Positions 41,361 to 54,012 of a stretch of 64,000 bases of DNA are shown piece by piece (within the stretch, counting starts at the first letter, position 1; each line of letters begins with the position of its first letter). The notes beneath the pieces are model-generated. The model ran no database searches and was not told the origin of the DNA. It was given only the letters and a program-made list of their open reading frames with translations. Origin of the DNA: Novosphingobium terrae. GTDB taxonomy: Bacteria; Pseudomonadota; Alphaproteobacteria; Sphingomonadales; Sphingomonadaceae. The DNA lies in contig NZ_JABVZR010000001.1 of assembly GCF_017163935.1 (NCBI RefSeq), forward strand, positions 1,860,001-1,924,000, read 5' to 3'. The translations under genes and the position numbers were made by a program.

Positions 41361-41569
41361 ACTTTCTCCATAGGCGCTATTGGCTGGGCCGAGATGAGTT
41401 TAGAGCAGACGATAGCAGAGATGAAGAGGGCAGCTCTTCATGCCGGGGAAACAAGCCCGGTCTGGTCCTGCATCCTGCCGACAGGTAACGAACCGACTTT
41501 GGGCAGCTTTGCCCCAACAGGATGACCAATGGCCAGAGCGCAAAAGCGTCATACGTTGCGGTGAAGGCG

Positions 41570-41791
41570 TTATTGCTTCGACCGATTGTCGGATGTCAGC
41601 GCGGCGGGCTTGTGCGCAGCGCGCTTTCCCTCTTCGGTCTCGACAATCACTTCGGGGTTGTCGGGCGAGGCTGCGACCTTGTGGCTCTTGATGCGCGTTG
41701 GGCTCGTGATCGTTTTGACAACCTTGCCATGGGCCCTGCCGGCATGGCTGTTCCAGCTGACCTTCTGCCCCTTTTTTAATGTCTGGCTCAT
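41570..41791 (-). CDS. DUF2945 (Tudor-like) protein
   Basis: The product is 73 residues from the ATG at 41791. KKGQKVSWNSHAGRAHGKVVKTIT, RIKSHKVAASPDNPEVIVETEEGKRAAHKPAAL is the standard pattern of DUF2945, a small Tudor-like fold found in many bacteria, sometimes linked to stress. The molecular role is unknown. It lies 100 bp downstream of another small hypothetical on the same strand. Confidence 0.88.
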   Translation of the reverse strand: MSQTLKKGQKVSWNSHAGRAHGKVVKTITSPTRIKSHKVAASPDNPEVIVETEEGKRAAHKPAALTSDNRSKQ

Positions 41792-41894
41792 GATCTGCTC
41801 CCTTCTCGAACAAAGGCGGAAGCGAAAGGTGATCCGGGCGTTCCCGTGTCGAGAGCAAGGCGCGGCGGGCCGTGACCCTTGCGGGATGGCCGGG

Positions 41895-42200
41895 TCATGG
41901 CTGGAGTGCGGAGAACCACGTGGCGTAAGGTGTGTTTTTCGCCATGTGCCGGTTGTAATCGGGCGCGCCGCCCTCCCACCAGACGGCGCCGCGCTCGCCC
42001 AGAGCAAGCTTGGCAGCATGCACTCGCTGGCGAGCTTGCTCTTTGAGCAGCTCGTCTTTGGCGCGCCCGGCATCACGCACGGCGCGGCGGGCATCCATCA
42101 ACTCATGGACAAGACGCTTTCGCTGATCTTCCGGCAAGGATGGATCGCTGCAGCGCCACAGCCTGCCGCGCACAACGAAATAACGCCCGTCGGGTGTCAC
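41895..42200 (-). CDS. Small conserved hypothetical protein
   Basis: The product is about 101 residues from a GTG at 42200. Segments DGRYFVVRGRLWRCSDPSLPEDQRKRLVHELMDARRAVRDAG and KLALGERGAVWWEGGAPDYNRHMAKNTPYATWFSAL follow a pattern I know from many sphingomonad and rhizobial genomes, with no assigned function. The frame is open far upstream, but that part is antisense to the small gene at 42305-42508, so the start is uncertain. It is probably a cytoplasmic helical protein. Confidence 0.6.
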   Translation of the reverse strand: MTPDGRYFVVRGRLWRCSDPSLPEDQRKRLVHELMDARRAVRDAGRAKDELLKEQARQRVHAAKLALGERGAVWWEGGAPDYNRHMAKNTPYATWFSALQP

Positions 42201-42304
42201 AGGATGCTGTGCGTCACGTTCGTATTCCTGCGCCTTCAGATACGCCTCCTCGATCGGAACTTGAGGTGGAGGGGGAACTTCCCTTCCTGACAGAGGAGAA
42301 AGCC

Positions 42305-42508
42305 GTGGCAAGTCGACCTGATCCCGATCGCATCGAACCGCAGTCGCCCCCTGAATTTCCGGTTCTGCCTGAGCCCATCGAAGCGCCCGATGTCGATGTG
42401 CCGGGCGTGGCACCTGTATTGCCCGACATCGACATTCCCGATCCCGGTCGTCCCGAGATCGCGCCGGATCAGTTTGGCGGGCGTTCCGGGAGCCAGACTG
42501 GGGTCTAG
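42305..42508 (+). CDS. Small Pro/Asp-rich protein
   Basis: The product is 67 residues from GTG 42305, with GAGGAG eight bases upstream. It is almost entirely Pro, Asp, Glu and Ile (IEAPDVDVPGVAPVLPDIDIPDPG) and so probably unstructured. Similar short acidic proteins exist in sphingomonads without known function. It lies divergent from the hypothetical at 41895-42200, and the good ribosome binding site is the best evidence for translation. Confidence 0.45.
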   Translation: MASRPDPDRIEPQSPPEFPVLPEPIEAPDVDVPGVAPVLPDIDIPDPGRPEIAPDQFGGRSGSQTGV

Positions 42509-42624
42509 ACCGCAAGGCGGGTGGAAGAGACAAACGCCACAGCCTTGCCAACGCGGTGCAGCAAAACAGCGTCTCGCGCATTGGATGGTTCGGCGCTTCA
42601 TGGTGAGTGCGCAGGGAGCACCGC

Positions 42625-43526
42625 ATGACGAGCCCGCCATCAGGCAAAAAGACCACAAACAATCCGGCTGCTCCCGAGCTGGTCGCCGATGCAGCCGGTC
42701 AGGACATCGAAGCGCGCGAGCGTGATATCGCGCTCACCGAAGAAGAGCGGGCTGTCGTCGTTGAGAAGCAGGCCGCCAACACAAGGATCATTCACGAGGT
42801 GGTGCGCCGCCACGGCGACGAGGAAATGGAGCGTCCGGCTCTGTCGCTGCTGTTCTCTGGACTGGCTGGGGGCATCGGCATCTGCGCCTCGATCCTTGCG
42901 CAGGCGCAGCTCGAGATGCTGCTCCCCGATGAAGCCTGGCGTCCGCTGGTGGCCAGCTTTGGCTATACGGTTGGTTTCCTCATCGTCATCCTGGGCCATT
43001 TGCAGCTTTTCACCGAGAGCACGCTCTCAGCGGTGATCCCGGTGGCCACCCATCCCACAAGGGCCAATGTGATCCGCCTTCTGCGCTTCTGGTTTCTGGT
43101 GCTGGGCGCCAATCTGGCGGGAACACTGATGATTGCGATCACCTTCGATCAGGAATGGATCATCACCGGCCATCAGCATCAGGCGATGCTGGATCTATCC
43201 GGGCACCTGCTGGATCGGTCGTTTCTGCAGACGCTGCGCATGGGCATTCCCGCCGGCTTTCTGATCGCGGCGGTGCCCTGGATGTTGCCGTCCTCAAAGG
43301 GGCAGGAGTTCTGGGTGATCGTGACGCTCACCTATCTCATCTCGCTGGGCGGCTTTGCCCATGTGGTCGCAGGCTCGGGCGAGGCCTGGCTGCTGGCGTT
43401 GGCGGTAAGACCACGCTTCTCCACGCACTGCTGGGCGTCATGCTACCGACCTTTATCGGCAATGTGATTGGCGGCACGGGGCTCTTCGCGGTGCTTGCTC
43501 ATGCGCAGGTGCGCCATGAGTTATAA
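42625..43526 (+). pseudogene. Formate/nitrite transporter family protein, frameshifted near end
   Basis: The frame from ATG 42625 encodes a cytoplasmic N-terminus, then membrane helices of the FNT family: LSLLFSGLAGGIGICASILA, FGYTVGFLIVILGHLQLFTES and FWFLVLGANLAGTLMIAI. After EAWLLALA (near 43404) the frame is lost; the expected GKTTLLHALLGVMLPTFIGNVIGG end lies in another frame. Restoring one G (GCGGGT instead of GCGGT) repairs it. FNT proteins are pentameric anion channels. As written the last helix is missing, so it is either inactive or a sequencing error. Confidence 0.78.
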
Positions 43527-43539
43527 GCTCGGAAGGTGC

Positions 43540-43872
43540 TCAGGTCTCGCCGATATGGATCGCGAGCCAGATTGTCGGATCTTCGGTATAGGTCACCCAA
43601 TGGGGCGTTCCGGCAGGGATCAGCAGGTGCTCGCCGGCCGCGAGCAGCGTCTCATCGCGACCTGTCATCTGCAGGCGCGCCTTGCCCTGCAGCACCAGCA
43701 CCCATTCGTCCCAGCTCTGGACATAGGGCTGTTCGGATGGGGTGGTGTGACCGCGCGAGACGATGCGTTCGATCCGCAATCCGGGGCGGGCAAGCAGATC
43801 CTCGAAGAGTTCCTCAGCGCTACCGGCACTGCTGTTCGCCGCGCCGAGGTCGAGGAGATTGGACGGTCCCAT
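43540..43872 (-). CDS. Cupin-domain protein
   Basis: The product is 110 residues. A single cupin barrel is visible with SRGHTTPSEQPYVQSWDEWVLVLQGKARLQM and LAAGEHLLIPAGTPHWVTYTEDP, where His and Glu residues of the two cupin motifs would bind a metal. Small cupins of this kind include sensor, isomerase and dioxygenase-like proteins; the substrate is unknown. The longer open frame above 43872 runs antisense to the glutathione peroxidase and is ignored. The gene is convergent with the FNT remnant. Confidence 0.83.
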   Translation of the reverse strand: MGPSNLLDLGAANSSAGSAEELFEDLLARPGLRIERIVSRGHTTPSEQPYVQSWDEWVLVLQGKARLQMTGRDETLLAAGEHLLIPAGTPHWVTYTEDPTIWLAIHIGET

Positions 43873-43986
43873 GGCTGGCCTCACGATGCTTTGACTTCGT
43901 TCTCGAATGCAATCGACAGGACTACCCTTTAACACGGGATAAATCGAGGCTATCAGCCTCATATCCCTCCACGAAAGGCGTGCTCC

Positions 43987-44541
43987 ATGGCAGATGATCT
44001 GGCTTCTCTTGCACTGACCCGGCTGGACGGTTCCAGGGACAGTCTTGCCGATCGTGCCGGCAAGGTGCTGCTGATCGTCAACGTAGCCTCGCAATGCGGG
44101 CTCACGCCGCAGTACGAGGGGCTCGAGGCACTCTACGCGAGCTATCGCGACCAGGGCTTCGAGGTGCTGGGCTTTCCCGCCAATGATTTCGGCAATCAGG
44201 AGCCCGGATCGGCTGAAGAGATCAGCGCGTTCTGCAAGGTGAACTACGGCGTGAGCTTCCCGCTTTTTGCCAAGGCTCCGGTGTCGGGGGAAGGCAAGCA
44301 GCCGCTCTATGCCGCCCTGACAGCGGCCGCGCCCGCCAAGCAGGGCCCCGTGGACGAGTTTCGCACCAGTCTGAAGGGCTATGGCATTACGCCCAACGAG
44401 GACCCCGAGGTGCTCTGGAATTTCGAGAAATTCCTCGTCGGTCGGGATGGAAAAGTGGCGGCCCGTTTTGCTCCGGTCGTCGGCCCCGATGACCCGCTGC
44501 TTGTCGATGCCATTAAGTGCGAGCTTGCTAAATCGAGCTGA
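43987..44541 (+). CDS. Glutathione peroxidase family protein
   Basis: The product is 184 residues. It has the peroxidatic Cys37 in NVASQCGLTPQYEGLE, the second motif GFPANDFGNQEPGS with the catalytic Gln, and the Trp-Asn of VLWNFEKFLVG. It lacks a signal peptide and so is cytoplasmic. It reduces H2O2 or organic peroxides with glutathione or, more often in Cys-type bacterial members, thioredoxin. It is divergent from the cupin gene, with 114 bp between them that probably hold both promoters. Confidence 0.95.
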   Translation: MADDLASLALTRLDGSRDSLADRAGKVLLIVNVASQCGLTPQYEGLEALYASYRDQGFEVLGFPANDFGNQEPGSAEEISAFCKVNYGVSFPLFAKAPVSGEGKQPLYAALTAAAPAKQGPVDEFRTSLKGYGITPNEDPEVLWNFEKFLVGRDGKVAARFAPVVGPDDPLLVDAIKCELAKSS

Positions 44542-44571
44542 ACGCATGGATAGGCAGAGCAAATGCGCTGC

Positions 44572-45741
44572 CTATCCGCTGGCGAATTCAACGCCATCCA
44601 GCCCGAGAAATCCGGCGAGACTATCGAGTTCGATGCCAAGCTGCTCCCGGCTTTCCGCCGGGGCGTCAGGCTCGAAATGCGCGGATTTCACCAGCAGACG
44701 GCTGTTTGCGCGATCGGCCTTGAGGTCCACTCTGGCAACCAGCCTGTCGCCCAGCAGGAAGGGCAGGACATAATAGCCATATTCGCGCTTCTCGGCCGGC
44801 ACGTAAATCTCGATGCGGTAGCGAAAGCCGAACAGGCGCTCGACCCGATCGCGTTCCCAAATCAGCGGATCGAAGGGAACCAGCAGCGCCTGGACCTCGA
44901 TCCGGCGTGGCCGCCGCGCATCGCGATGGAGCCAGGCGTGGCGCCATCCCGGCACCGAAACCGGCAGGAGGACGCCCTCTTCGGCAAGTGACAGGATGGC
45001 AGCTCTTGCCTCGGCCGGTGGCTGGCGGAAATAATCCCTGAGTTCCTTGTCGGTGGCGATGCCATGCGCCCGCGCGGCTCGCTCGATCAGGGCCCGGTGA
45101 GCATCCTCTTCGCTCGGCGTCGACAGATCGAGAATGCGGGCCGGGATCACACGCTCGGGAAGGTCATAGACCCGCTCGAAGTTTCCTCGCCGCGTTGCGG
45201 TCGTGATATGCCCCGCCCAGAACAGCCATTCCAGCGCGCGTTTGGTATCGCTCCACTCCCACCATCCGGACTGCCCCTTGTGGGTTTCGAAGTCGGAGAC
45301 CGAAAGGGGGCCCTCTTGCCGGATTTTCTCCAGCAGAGCCATGGGCTCCGCTCGCCGGCTTGTCGCGAAATCCCGCATCCCGTTCCAGCCCGCATCGCCG
45401 CGATCCGCCTGCTCCATGCGCCATCGCAACAGAGGCTGAAGATCGAAGGGTAGCAGCGAGGCCTCATGCGCCCAATATTCAAAAAGCTTCCTTTTGGGGC
45501 GAGGCCCCCAGGCGAGCCTGTCGAGGTCTTGCCGATCATAAGGTCCGAGCCGCGAGAAAGCGGGCAGGTAATGGGCGCGGGACACGACATTGACACTGTC
45601 GATCTGGTGAAGCTGGATGCGATCGAGCAGTTTGGTCATCTGGTTGGGGCCGACGGCCTCCGGGCGACGTGCTCCAAATCCTTGCGCAGCAAGAGCGATA
45701 CGACGCGCCTGTGCAATGCTGATCGTGTCCATGTAAGCCAT
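44572..45741 (-). CDS. YcaQ-like DNA glycosylase (HTH_42 superfamily)
   Basis: The product is 389 residues, the usual length. Tandem winged-helix folds are indicated by ISIAQARRIALAAQGF, HYLPAFSRLGPYDRQDLDRLAWG, KRKLFEYWAHEASLLP and the C-terminal LVPFDPLIWERDRVERLFGFRYRIEIYVP. Near the front HQIDSVNVV holds a Q-I-D triplet, which matches the catalytic Q-Phi-D of YcaQ-like (AlkX) rather than the Q-Phi-Q of AlkZ glycosylases. Known members unhook alkylated bases and interstrand crosslinks. It stands next to the SOS mutagenesis genes but has its own upstream region. Confidence 0.88.
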   Translation of the reverse strand: MAYMDTISIAQARRIALAAQGFGARRPEAVGPNQMTKLLDRIQLHQIDSVNVVSRAHYLPAFSRLGPYDRQDLDRLAWGPRPKRKLFEYWAHEASLLPFDLQPLLRWRMEQADRGDAGWNGMRDFATSRRAEPMALLEKIRQEGPLSVSDFETHKGQSGWWEWSDTKRALEWLFWAGHITTATRRGNFERVYDLPERVIPARILDLSTPSEEDAHRALIERAARAHGIATDKELRDYFRQPPAEARAAILSLAEEGVLLPVSVPGWRHAWLHRDARRPRRIEVQALLVPFDPLIWERDRVERLFGFRYRIEIYVPAEKREYGYYVLPFLLGDRLVARVDLKADRANSRLLVKSAHFEPDAPAESREQLGIELDSLAGFLGLDGVEFASG

Positions 45742-45788
45742 TCACCTCTGTGCTGCGCCAATTGGCATGCTGGCGGCCTGAGGCCGCT

Positions 45789-49048
<3,260 letters not shown>

Positions 49049-49049
<1 letters not shown>

Positions 49050-50890
49050 CAGCCGAACAATCCGTGGAGATACCAGCTGAGATCGCCGGTATCGGCCTGC
49101 ACCCCGTCGCCCCGACGGAACAGCCAGAAACGCTCCCCGGTATGGGCCTCGACCATGAAATAGTCGCGCACCGCCCACATTTCGCGGGCGCTCCTCCACC
49201 ACTCGCCATGGATGCGTTCGGGGCCTTCGCCCGAAGTCACCTGATAGGTGCTCCCGCGCCAGACGAAGCGGCGTGGCGGGTGGTCCGGCAGCAGGGCCAC
49301 CACGCGGTCGAGCGGTTCGGGCCGGGCGAGCAGCCGAGCGGGGCGCTTCCAGCCAGGCCAGCCGCTCGGGGTCGCCAGAGGTTCGAGACGCCGCGTGGCG
49401 CGCTCGGGCACATCGCTCTCCTTGAGTCCCATGCGGAACAGGCCCTGACTGTCGATCCGGCCGGTGAGCTGATCCACCAGCGGCGCCAGATCGGGGGTGC
49501 TGTCCCCGGTGCCGAGATCGGCGCGCATGGCCTCGGGCTGCAGGTCTTCCACCCGCTGGGCCGACAGCGTCATCGCCTCGATGCCGAGGCCCGGATCGAT
49601 GCGGTCGACCCGCATGGCCAGCATGCGCTTGAGGTGCCTGGCATCCCGGCTGGCCCGCGCCGTGCCGATGCCGATCCGCTGCTCGCCGCCATCGACGACG
49701 AGACAGGTGAGCACGGCGGCGCGCAGGCCCAGCCTGCGCTCCTGGAGCTGGGCGACCAGATCATTGACCAGATCGCCGATCACCTGATTGATCGTCTCGG
49801 CGGTGCCGATGGGTTCGAGCAGGCGGAGTTCGGCTTGCGGCTGCTCGAAGGGCACCACCGGAATGATGGGTTCGGCCACGACGCCCCGCGCCTGATCGAG
49901 GCGCTGGACAGTGGCGAGGCCCAGACGGCGGGCGAGGGGGCCGCGCGCTATACCATAGAGGTCGCGCACCCGCTCCAACCCGAAGCGGGCGGCTGCCTCC
50001 AGTGCCGAGGGCGCCAGCCTGAGCGCCGCGACCGGCAGGCCGGCGATGGCCTGGGCCTCCCGGCCCTGTTCGACCAGTGTGATGGCCTCGCCGCCGTAAC
50101 GCGCCAGCGCATGGGCCGCGCCCGGCGTGCCAGCGATGGCGATGCGCGCCGAGAAGCCGAGGCGTGCGAGGAAACGCAGGAGGCGGCGACAGAAGCGTTC
50201 CTCCCCGCCGAAGAGATGGCTGCTGCCGGTCAGGTCAAGCCAGAGCCCGTCCTGCCCCGAGGTTGCAGCGGTGGGCGTCCAGTGCCCAACGGCATGGAGC
50301 GCCAGACGGTCGAGCCAGGCCTGATCGGCCTCGGGCTGGGCGTCGCGCACATCGAGATCCGCCACCAGCGCGCGGGCATGGGCGGCGGCCATGCCGGGAT
50401 GCAGGCCCAGGCTGATGGCGACGGGACAGGCAGCGGCGATCACCTCCTTCTGGCCGGTGCGGGCGATCAGCACCATGGGACTGCCCCACAGGTTGGCCCA
50501 GGTCAGGCGCTGGTCCTGCATTGGAGAGCTGGAGGTGGCCCTGGCAGGCGGCGCGCGCCCGCCGTCGTCGCCCGGCAGCGTCCTGAAGGGATGGTCGGCA
50601 TGCTCGCTACGTCGGCCCATCTCGCGCATGGTCGGCCGCTGATGGGCGGGCAGGGCGTCAAGCTCGGCCTGCGAGGGTGCCCGCCCTCCAAGCGCGCCGT
50701 CGCGGGCCCAGCGCGCACCGGGGCGCCAGCCACCGCCGCGTGGAACCGAGCAGGCGCCGGGATCATCGTCGATAGGTTCGATGGCGGTCGAGGGGGCCAG
50801 CAGCGGCTCAAGCCGCCCGGCTGGCTGCTCCAGTCGGCGCAGCCGTTCGATCGACAGAAAGGGAAGGGTTAGACAGGCTACCCTTGTCAT
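49049..50890 (-). CDS. imuB: ImuB, Y-family polymerase-like protein
   Basis: The product is 613 residues. The Y-family fold begins [21 protein letters not shown] and resumes at [37 protein letters not shown] after an insert of about 90 Pro/Gly/Arg-rich residues. [20 protein letters not shown] is the palm segment, where ImuB lacks the full catalytic acids. The C-terminus is the usual ImuB extension. It is a catalytically inactive adaptor that links DnaE2 to the beta clamp. Its 5' end overlaps imuA by 83 bp and its stop overlaps dnaE2. Confidence 0.93.
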
Positions 50891-51581
50891 CGCAGGCGTC
50901 CAGATCGAGGGAAAAGGGATTGCCGCCGCGCTGGCGGACGAGCTCGACCGACCAGCGCGGGCGGCCGACGCCGGGATGCAGCGGCGGCAGGGATGGCACG
51001 CAGCCGATGCGCCAGCGCGTCATGGCCGAGGAATTGGTGGTGAGCGGGCACTGATCGCGCGAACGGTGCCGGCGGTAGAGCAGCATGGGTGTCTTGCCAT
51101 CGCTGGCCGCCAGCTGGAGCCGGCGCGTGGCGGTCGTGTCGGCCGCCTTGACCTCGGCGATCACGCAGGCGAGCGAGCCGTCGCGCAAAGCGTCCTCGGT
51201 GACCGCCAGCACCTCCTGGTCGTTCTTGCCCTGGGCATAAAGGAGCTGGCTCGGTCCGAGGCCGACCTGTTCCAGGCCAGGGGCGTAGAGATCGAAGCGG
51301 GACAGGGCCCAGAGCACAGTAAAGCCGGGCTTGCTGGCGAAGCGTGCGGCGATCCCTGCGGCGAACAGCGATGCAGCGGCGTCGTCGCCAAGGCGGGACG
51401 AGGCGGCAACGATCTCGTGAAGGCCTGCGCCGTCAACGCCGCCCGCCGCCATCCGGTCGTCGAGCATGGGCACGTCGAAGGGCAGCACCGGTCCGCGCAG
51501 GCTGCGCACGCCCGCCAGCTCGGCACGCAGGGTGGCGAGCTTCTTACGCGAGACGGCAGGGAGGGCGGCAGGCTGGGGCAT
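50808..51581 (-). CDS. imuA: ImuA, RecA-like SOS mutagenesis protein
   Basis: The product is 257 residues. A RecA-fold core is visible: LRGPVLPFDVPMLDDRMAAGGVDGAGLHEIVA, TVLWALSRFDLYAPGLEQVGLGPSQLLYAQ and ACVIAEVKAADTTATRRLQLAA. The C-terminus ends [23 protein letters not shown], typical of ImuA. It is the first gene of the cassette and supports ImuB/DnaE2 in damage-induced mutagenesis. A LexA-type box lies 18 bp upstream of its ATG, so the whole cassette should be DNA-damage inducible. Confidence 0.93.
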   Translation of the reverse strand: MPQPAALPAVSRKKLATLRAELAGVRSLRGPVLPFDVPMLDDRMAAGGVDGAGLHEIVAASSRLGDDAAASLFAAGIAARFASKPGFTVLWALSRFDLYAPGLEQVGLGPSQLLYAQGKNDQEVLAVTEDALRDGSLACVIAEVKAADTTATRRLQLAASDGKTPMLLYRRHRSRDQCPLTTNSSAMTRWRIGCVPSLPPLHPGVGRPRWSVELVRQRGGNPFSLDLDACDDKGSLSNPSLSVDRTAAPTGAASRAA

Positions 51582-51598
51582 AGGAAAACGACTCTTTA

Positions 51599-51613
51599 GT
51601 TCCCTTTATGTTC
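51599..51613. promoter_or_regulatory. LexA box of alphaproteobacterial type
   Basis: GTTC-N7-GTTC is present without mismatch (51599-51602 and 51610-51613), directly upstream of imuA. This direct repeat is the known LexA operator of alphaproteobacteria and predicts SOS control of imuA-imuB-dnaE2. Confidence 0.88.
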
Positions 51614-51664
51614 CGTCTGTGGCCGAGATTCGTCAAGCGCGATGAAATGGCTCGATTGAGGGAG

Positions 51665-52330
51665 TTAGGATTTTTGTCCCCCGAAAAGGGGAAGCTCCGC
51701 GATCTCTTCCGCATAGGTCGGTCTGGGCGTGCCATCGACCCAGCGGTCGTTGGTCTGTTCGATCACCAGCTTGCCGAGCCAGGTCTTGCACAGGGCAAAG
51801 GCATCGGCAGGCGGTGCATGCAGCCAAGTTTCCCATTGCTCGCGGTGCAGGATCACCGGCATTCGGTCATGCACTTCAGCCATCTGGGGAGAGCCCTCCA
51901 CCATGACCATCGAGTAGCAGTTCCCCCAGAGATCGGTGTTTCGCCAGATCCCGCCAACGGCGAAGGGCTCGCCGCCCGGCAGGCTATGCCATGTGCGGGT
52001 CATGCGCTTGTTCCGTCCTTGAGGCTCAGCCCACTGGGTGAGCGGGATCAGGCAGCGACGCTGCTCGAAGCTCTCGCGCCAAAAATCGGTGTGCAGCTTG
52101 TCGTCACGAGCGTTGTTGGTTGGTGTGGGCGCCAGCTTTTGGTCCTGCGCTCCCCGTCCAACCCTGGGGAAACCCCAGTTCATCACCCTAAAGTCTGTGC
52201 CATTGGTCACCAGGCCGGGGTAGTTCGGCAAGACTTCTTCAGCGGGGATATTCGTTCCCACAGGCACCTCGGCCCCGAAAATATGGGCGATCTCGGCCTT
52301 GCCGGTGCGGAGGCGATAGAGGTTGCACAT
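51665..52330 (-). CDS. SRAP (YedK/HMCES) DNA-protein crosslink protein
   Basis: The product is 221 residues. I chose the ATG at 52330 rather than 52336 because Cys must be residue 2 (MCNLYRLRTG) to become the catalytic N-terminal nucleophile. Other SRAP motifs are seen: MNWGFP, TNNARDDKLHTDFW, RCLIPLTQWAEPQG and the His of EVHDRMPVIL. It traps abasic sites in single-stranded DNA as a stable thiazolidine crosslink. It precedes the SOS cassette on the same strand. Confidence 0.94.
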   Translation of the reverse strand: MCNLYRLRTGKAEIAHIFGAEVPVGTNIPAEEVLPNYPGLVTNGTDFRVMNWGFPRVGRGAQDQKLAPTPTNNARDDKLHTDFWRESFEQRRCLIPLTQWAEPQGRNKRMTRTWHSLPGGEPFAVGGIWRNTDLWGNCYSMVMVEGSPQMAEVHDRMPVILHREQWETWLHAPPADAFALCKTWLGKLVIEQTNDRWVDGTPRPTYAEEIAELPLFGGQKS

Positions 52331-52456
52331 CGGCATAGTTTCGCTGCTGATTAGGTCATGTCAATGTCCGCTGCGTTGGACCCCGCGTAATTGATGTAGC
52401 CACCCTGCCTGGATGTTACGAAGTCGCATGAACGCTTCAATGCAGGAGGGTGACCG

Positions 52457-53473
52457 ATGTCGATCTATGCCGGATTGGATGTGAGTGACAAGACCACGCA
52501 CGTTTGTATCGTCGACACCGATGGTGCGGTGTTGAAACGCGATGTCGTGGCCAGCGATCCCGATGCGTTGGCCAAATGGCTCAATAAGCATTGTCCTGAT
52601 CTAGCGCGGGTGGTCCTGGAAACGGGTCCCTTATCGACCTTTCTGTACCACGGTCTGGCCGAACGCGAAGTGCCCGTCGCGTGTATTTGTGCCCGCCATG
52701 CCAAGGGCGTGCTGTCCGCGCGGGTCAACAAAAGCGATGTGCATGATGCAGAGGGATTGGCGCAGCTCGCCCGCACTGGCTGGTTTAAGCGCGTTCATAT
52801 GAAAGCATCCGCAACGCATATCGACCGGGCTGCGCTGCGGATCCGTGCGCAGCTGGTCACCACGCGCGTGGCGATGGCTAACCAATTACGCGGGTTACTG
52901 AAGTTGTTCGGCTTGCGGATGGGCAAGGTCACCACCTCCGGAAAACGCACCGAACGTCTGGCGGCTCTTTTCCGGCAGCGCCCCGATCTCGCAGACCTTT
53001 TTGCGCCGCTTATCGCCAGCATCGAGGTCATGGAGGAGCAGCTGCGCGCTTCTAATCGCCTGCTGGAGGGGCGAGCGGCGGCGGATCCGGTGTGCGTGCG
53101 GCTGATGAGCGTCCCTGGCGTTGGCCCAATCACGGCCCTGACATACACAGCCAGCGTGGAAGATCCGCATCGCTTTGCCCGAAGCGAAGATGTCGGCGCT
53201 TATGCAGGCCTGGCGCCGCGCCGAAGCCAATCGGGTGACCGTGATGTGCTGGGGCATATTTCCAAAGCCGGCGATCCGATGCTGAGGCGATCTCTCTATG
53301 AGGCGGCAAATATAATGCTGTCCAGGGTGAAAAGGCCTTTTGCGCTCCAGCAATGGGGGCAAAATCTTGCGGAAATCAAAGGCAATAAGCGCGCCAAGAT
53401 TGCGGTTGCCCGCAAGCTGGCTGTACTGCTTCATTCGCTTTGGCTGAACGAGACGGAGTTTCGCTGGGCATGA
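52457..53473 (+). CDS. IS110 family transposase
   Basis: The product is 338 residues. The N-terminal DEDD (RuvC-like) domain has YAGLDVSDKTTHVCIVD, VVLETGPLSTFLYHGL and NKSDVHDAEGLAQLAR. The C-terminal Transposase_20 domain has LMSVPGVGPITALTYTASVEDPHRFARSEDVGAYAGLAPRRSQSG and the catalytic Ser region. The gene is full length, with GGAGG before the ATG, so the element may be active. It lies between the SOS genes and the putative defence block, and may have taken part in building the island. It differs from the IS110-type remnant at the left edge. Confidence 0.93.
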   Translation: MSIYAGLDVSDKTTHVCIVDTDGAVLKRDVVASDPDALAKWLNKHCPDLARVVLETGPLSTFLYHGLAEREVPVACICARHAKGVLSARVNKSDVHDAEGLAQLARTGWFKRVHMKASATHIDRAALRIRAQLVTTRVAMANQLRGLLKLFGLRMGKVTTSGKRTERLAALFRQRPDLADLFAPLIASIEVMEEQLRASNRLLEGRAAADPVCVRLMSVPGVGPITALTYTASVEDPHRFARSEDVGAYAGLAPRRSQSGDRDVLGHISKAGDPMLRRSLYEAANIMLSRVKRPFALQQWGQNLAEIKGNKRAKIAVARKLAVLLHSLWLNETEFRWA

Positions 53474-54012
53474 AACCAGCGTCCTTCTTCCCGGTCAGCC
53501 ATGCCTGGACGATCTCGCCCGGACCGTAGAGGTGCAACCTCGAGTTGGACCCAGAGACGTCCCCCCTTTCGCCTGGCCGCGACCATGAAGGCTTGGACAC
53601 ATTGCTATCAAACGCTGTTCGATGACCTCGAAGACAACCGTTGGCACCGGGAAAAGGAATGCCCATGAGAATATCAATTAGACAACGATCCGGAAGTACG
53701 GCTTTCAGGGGCGAAGAGCGCTCAAGCTGCCGTTGGTTCAGTTCGCTACACGGCAGCTTCGTTGCACACTCCGGAAAGACAGCTTCCGATCGTTCACTTG
53801 GCTTCGCCTAGATCATGCGAATCGAGGGATCATCCGAGTCACCATGGGTCGTGACAGGTCCTTGATGGGAGATGCAGTGCATAGTCCACCGAACATCGCC
53901 CAACTTCTACCTGTCGTAGAGCGATATGAAGGGCGGTTCCCGGACCACGCTTACGAGAGTGCAAGCAATTGAAGCCGGGCAATTGGCATAGTGAGCGGGC
54001 TCGTGTACGAAG
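53474..54012. other. Non-coding flank between IS110 and the STAND gene
   Basis: About 540 bp with no supported gene; the small open frames have no domains or ribosome binding sites. The first part is probably the 3' flank of the IS110 element. TTGGACCC occurs here (53545-53552) and also on the left side of the element (52376-52383), which could mark its ends. The last 200 bp should include the promoter of the large gene at 54013. Confidence 0.4.

Noticed and set aside
53733..53972. 79-codon open frame between IS110 and the STAND gene
   Set aside because: No ribosome binding site, no domain, and it lies in the probable IS flank.
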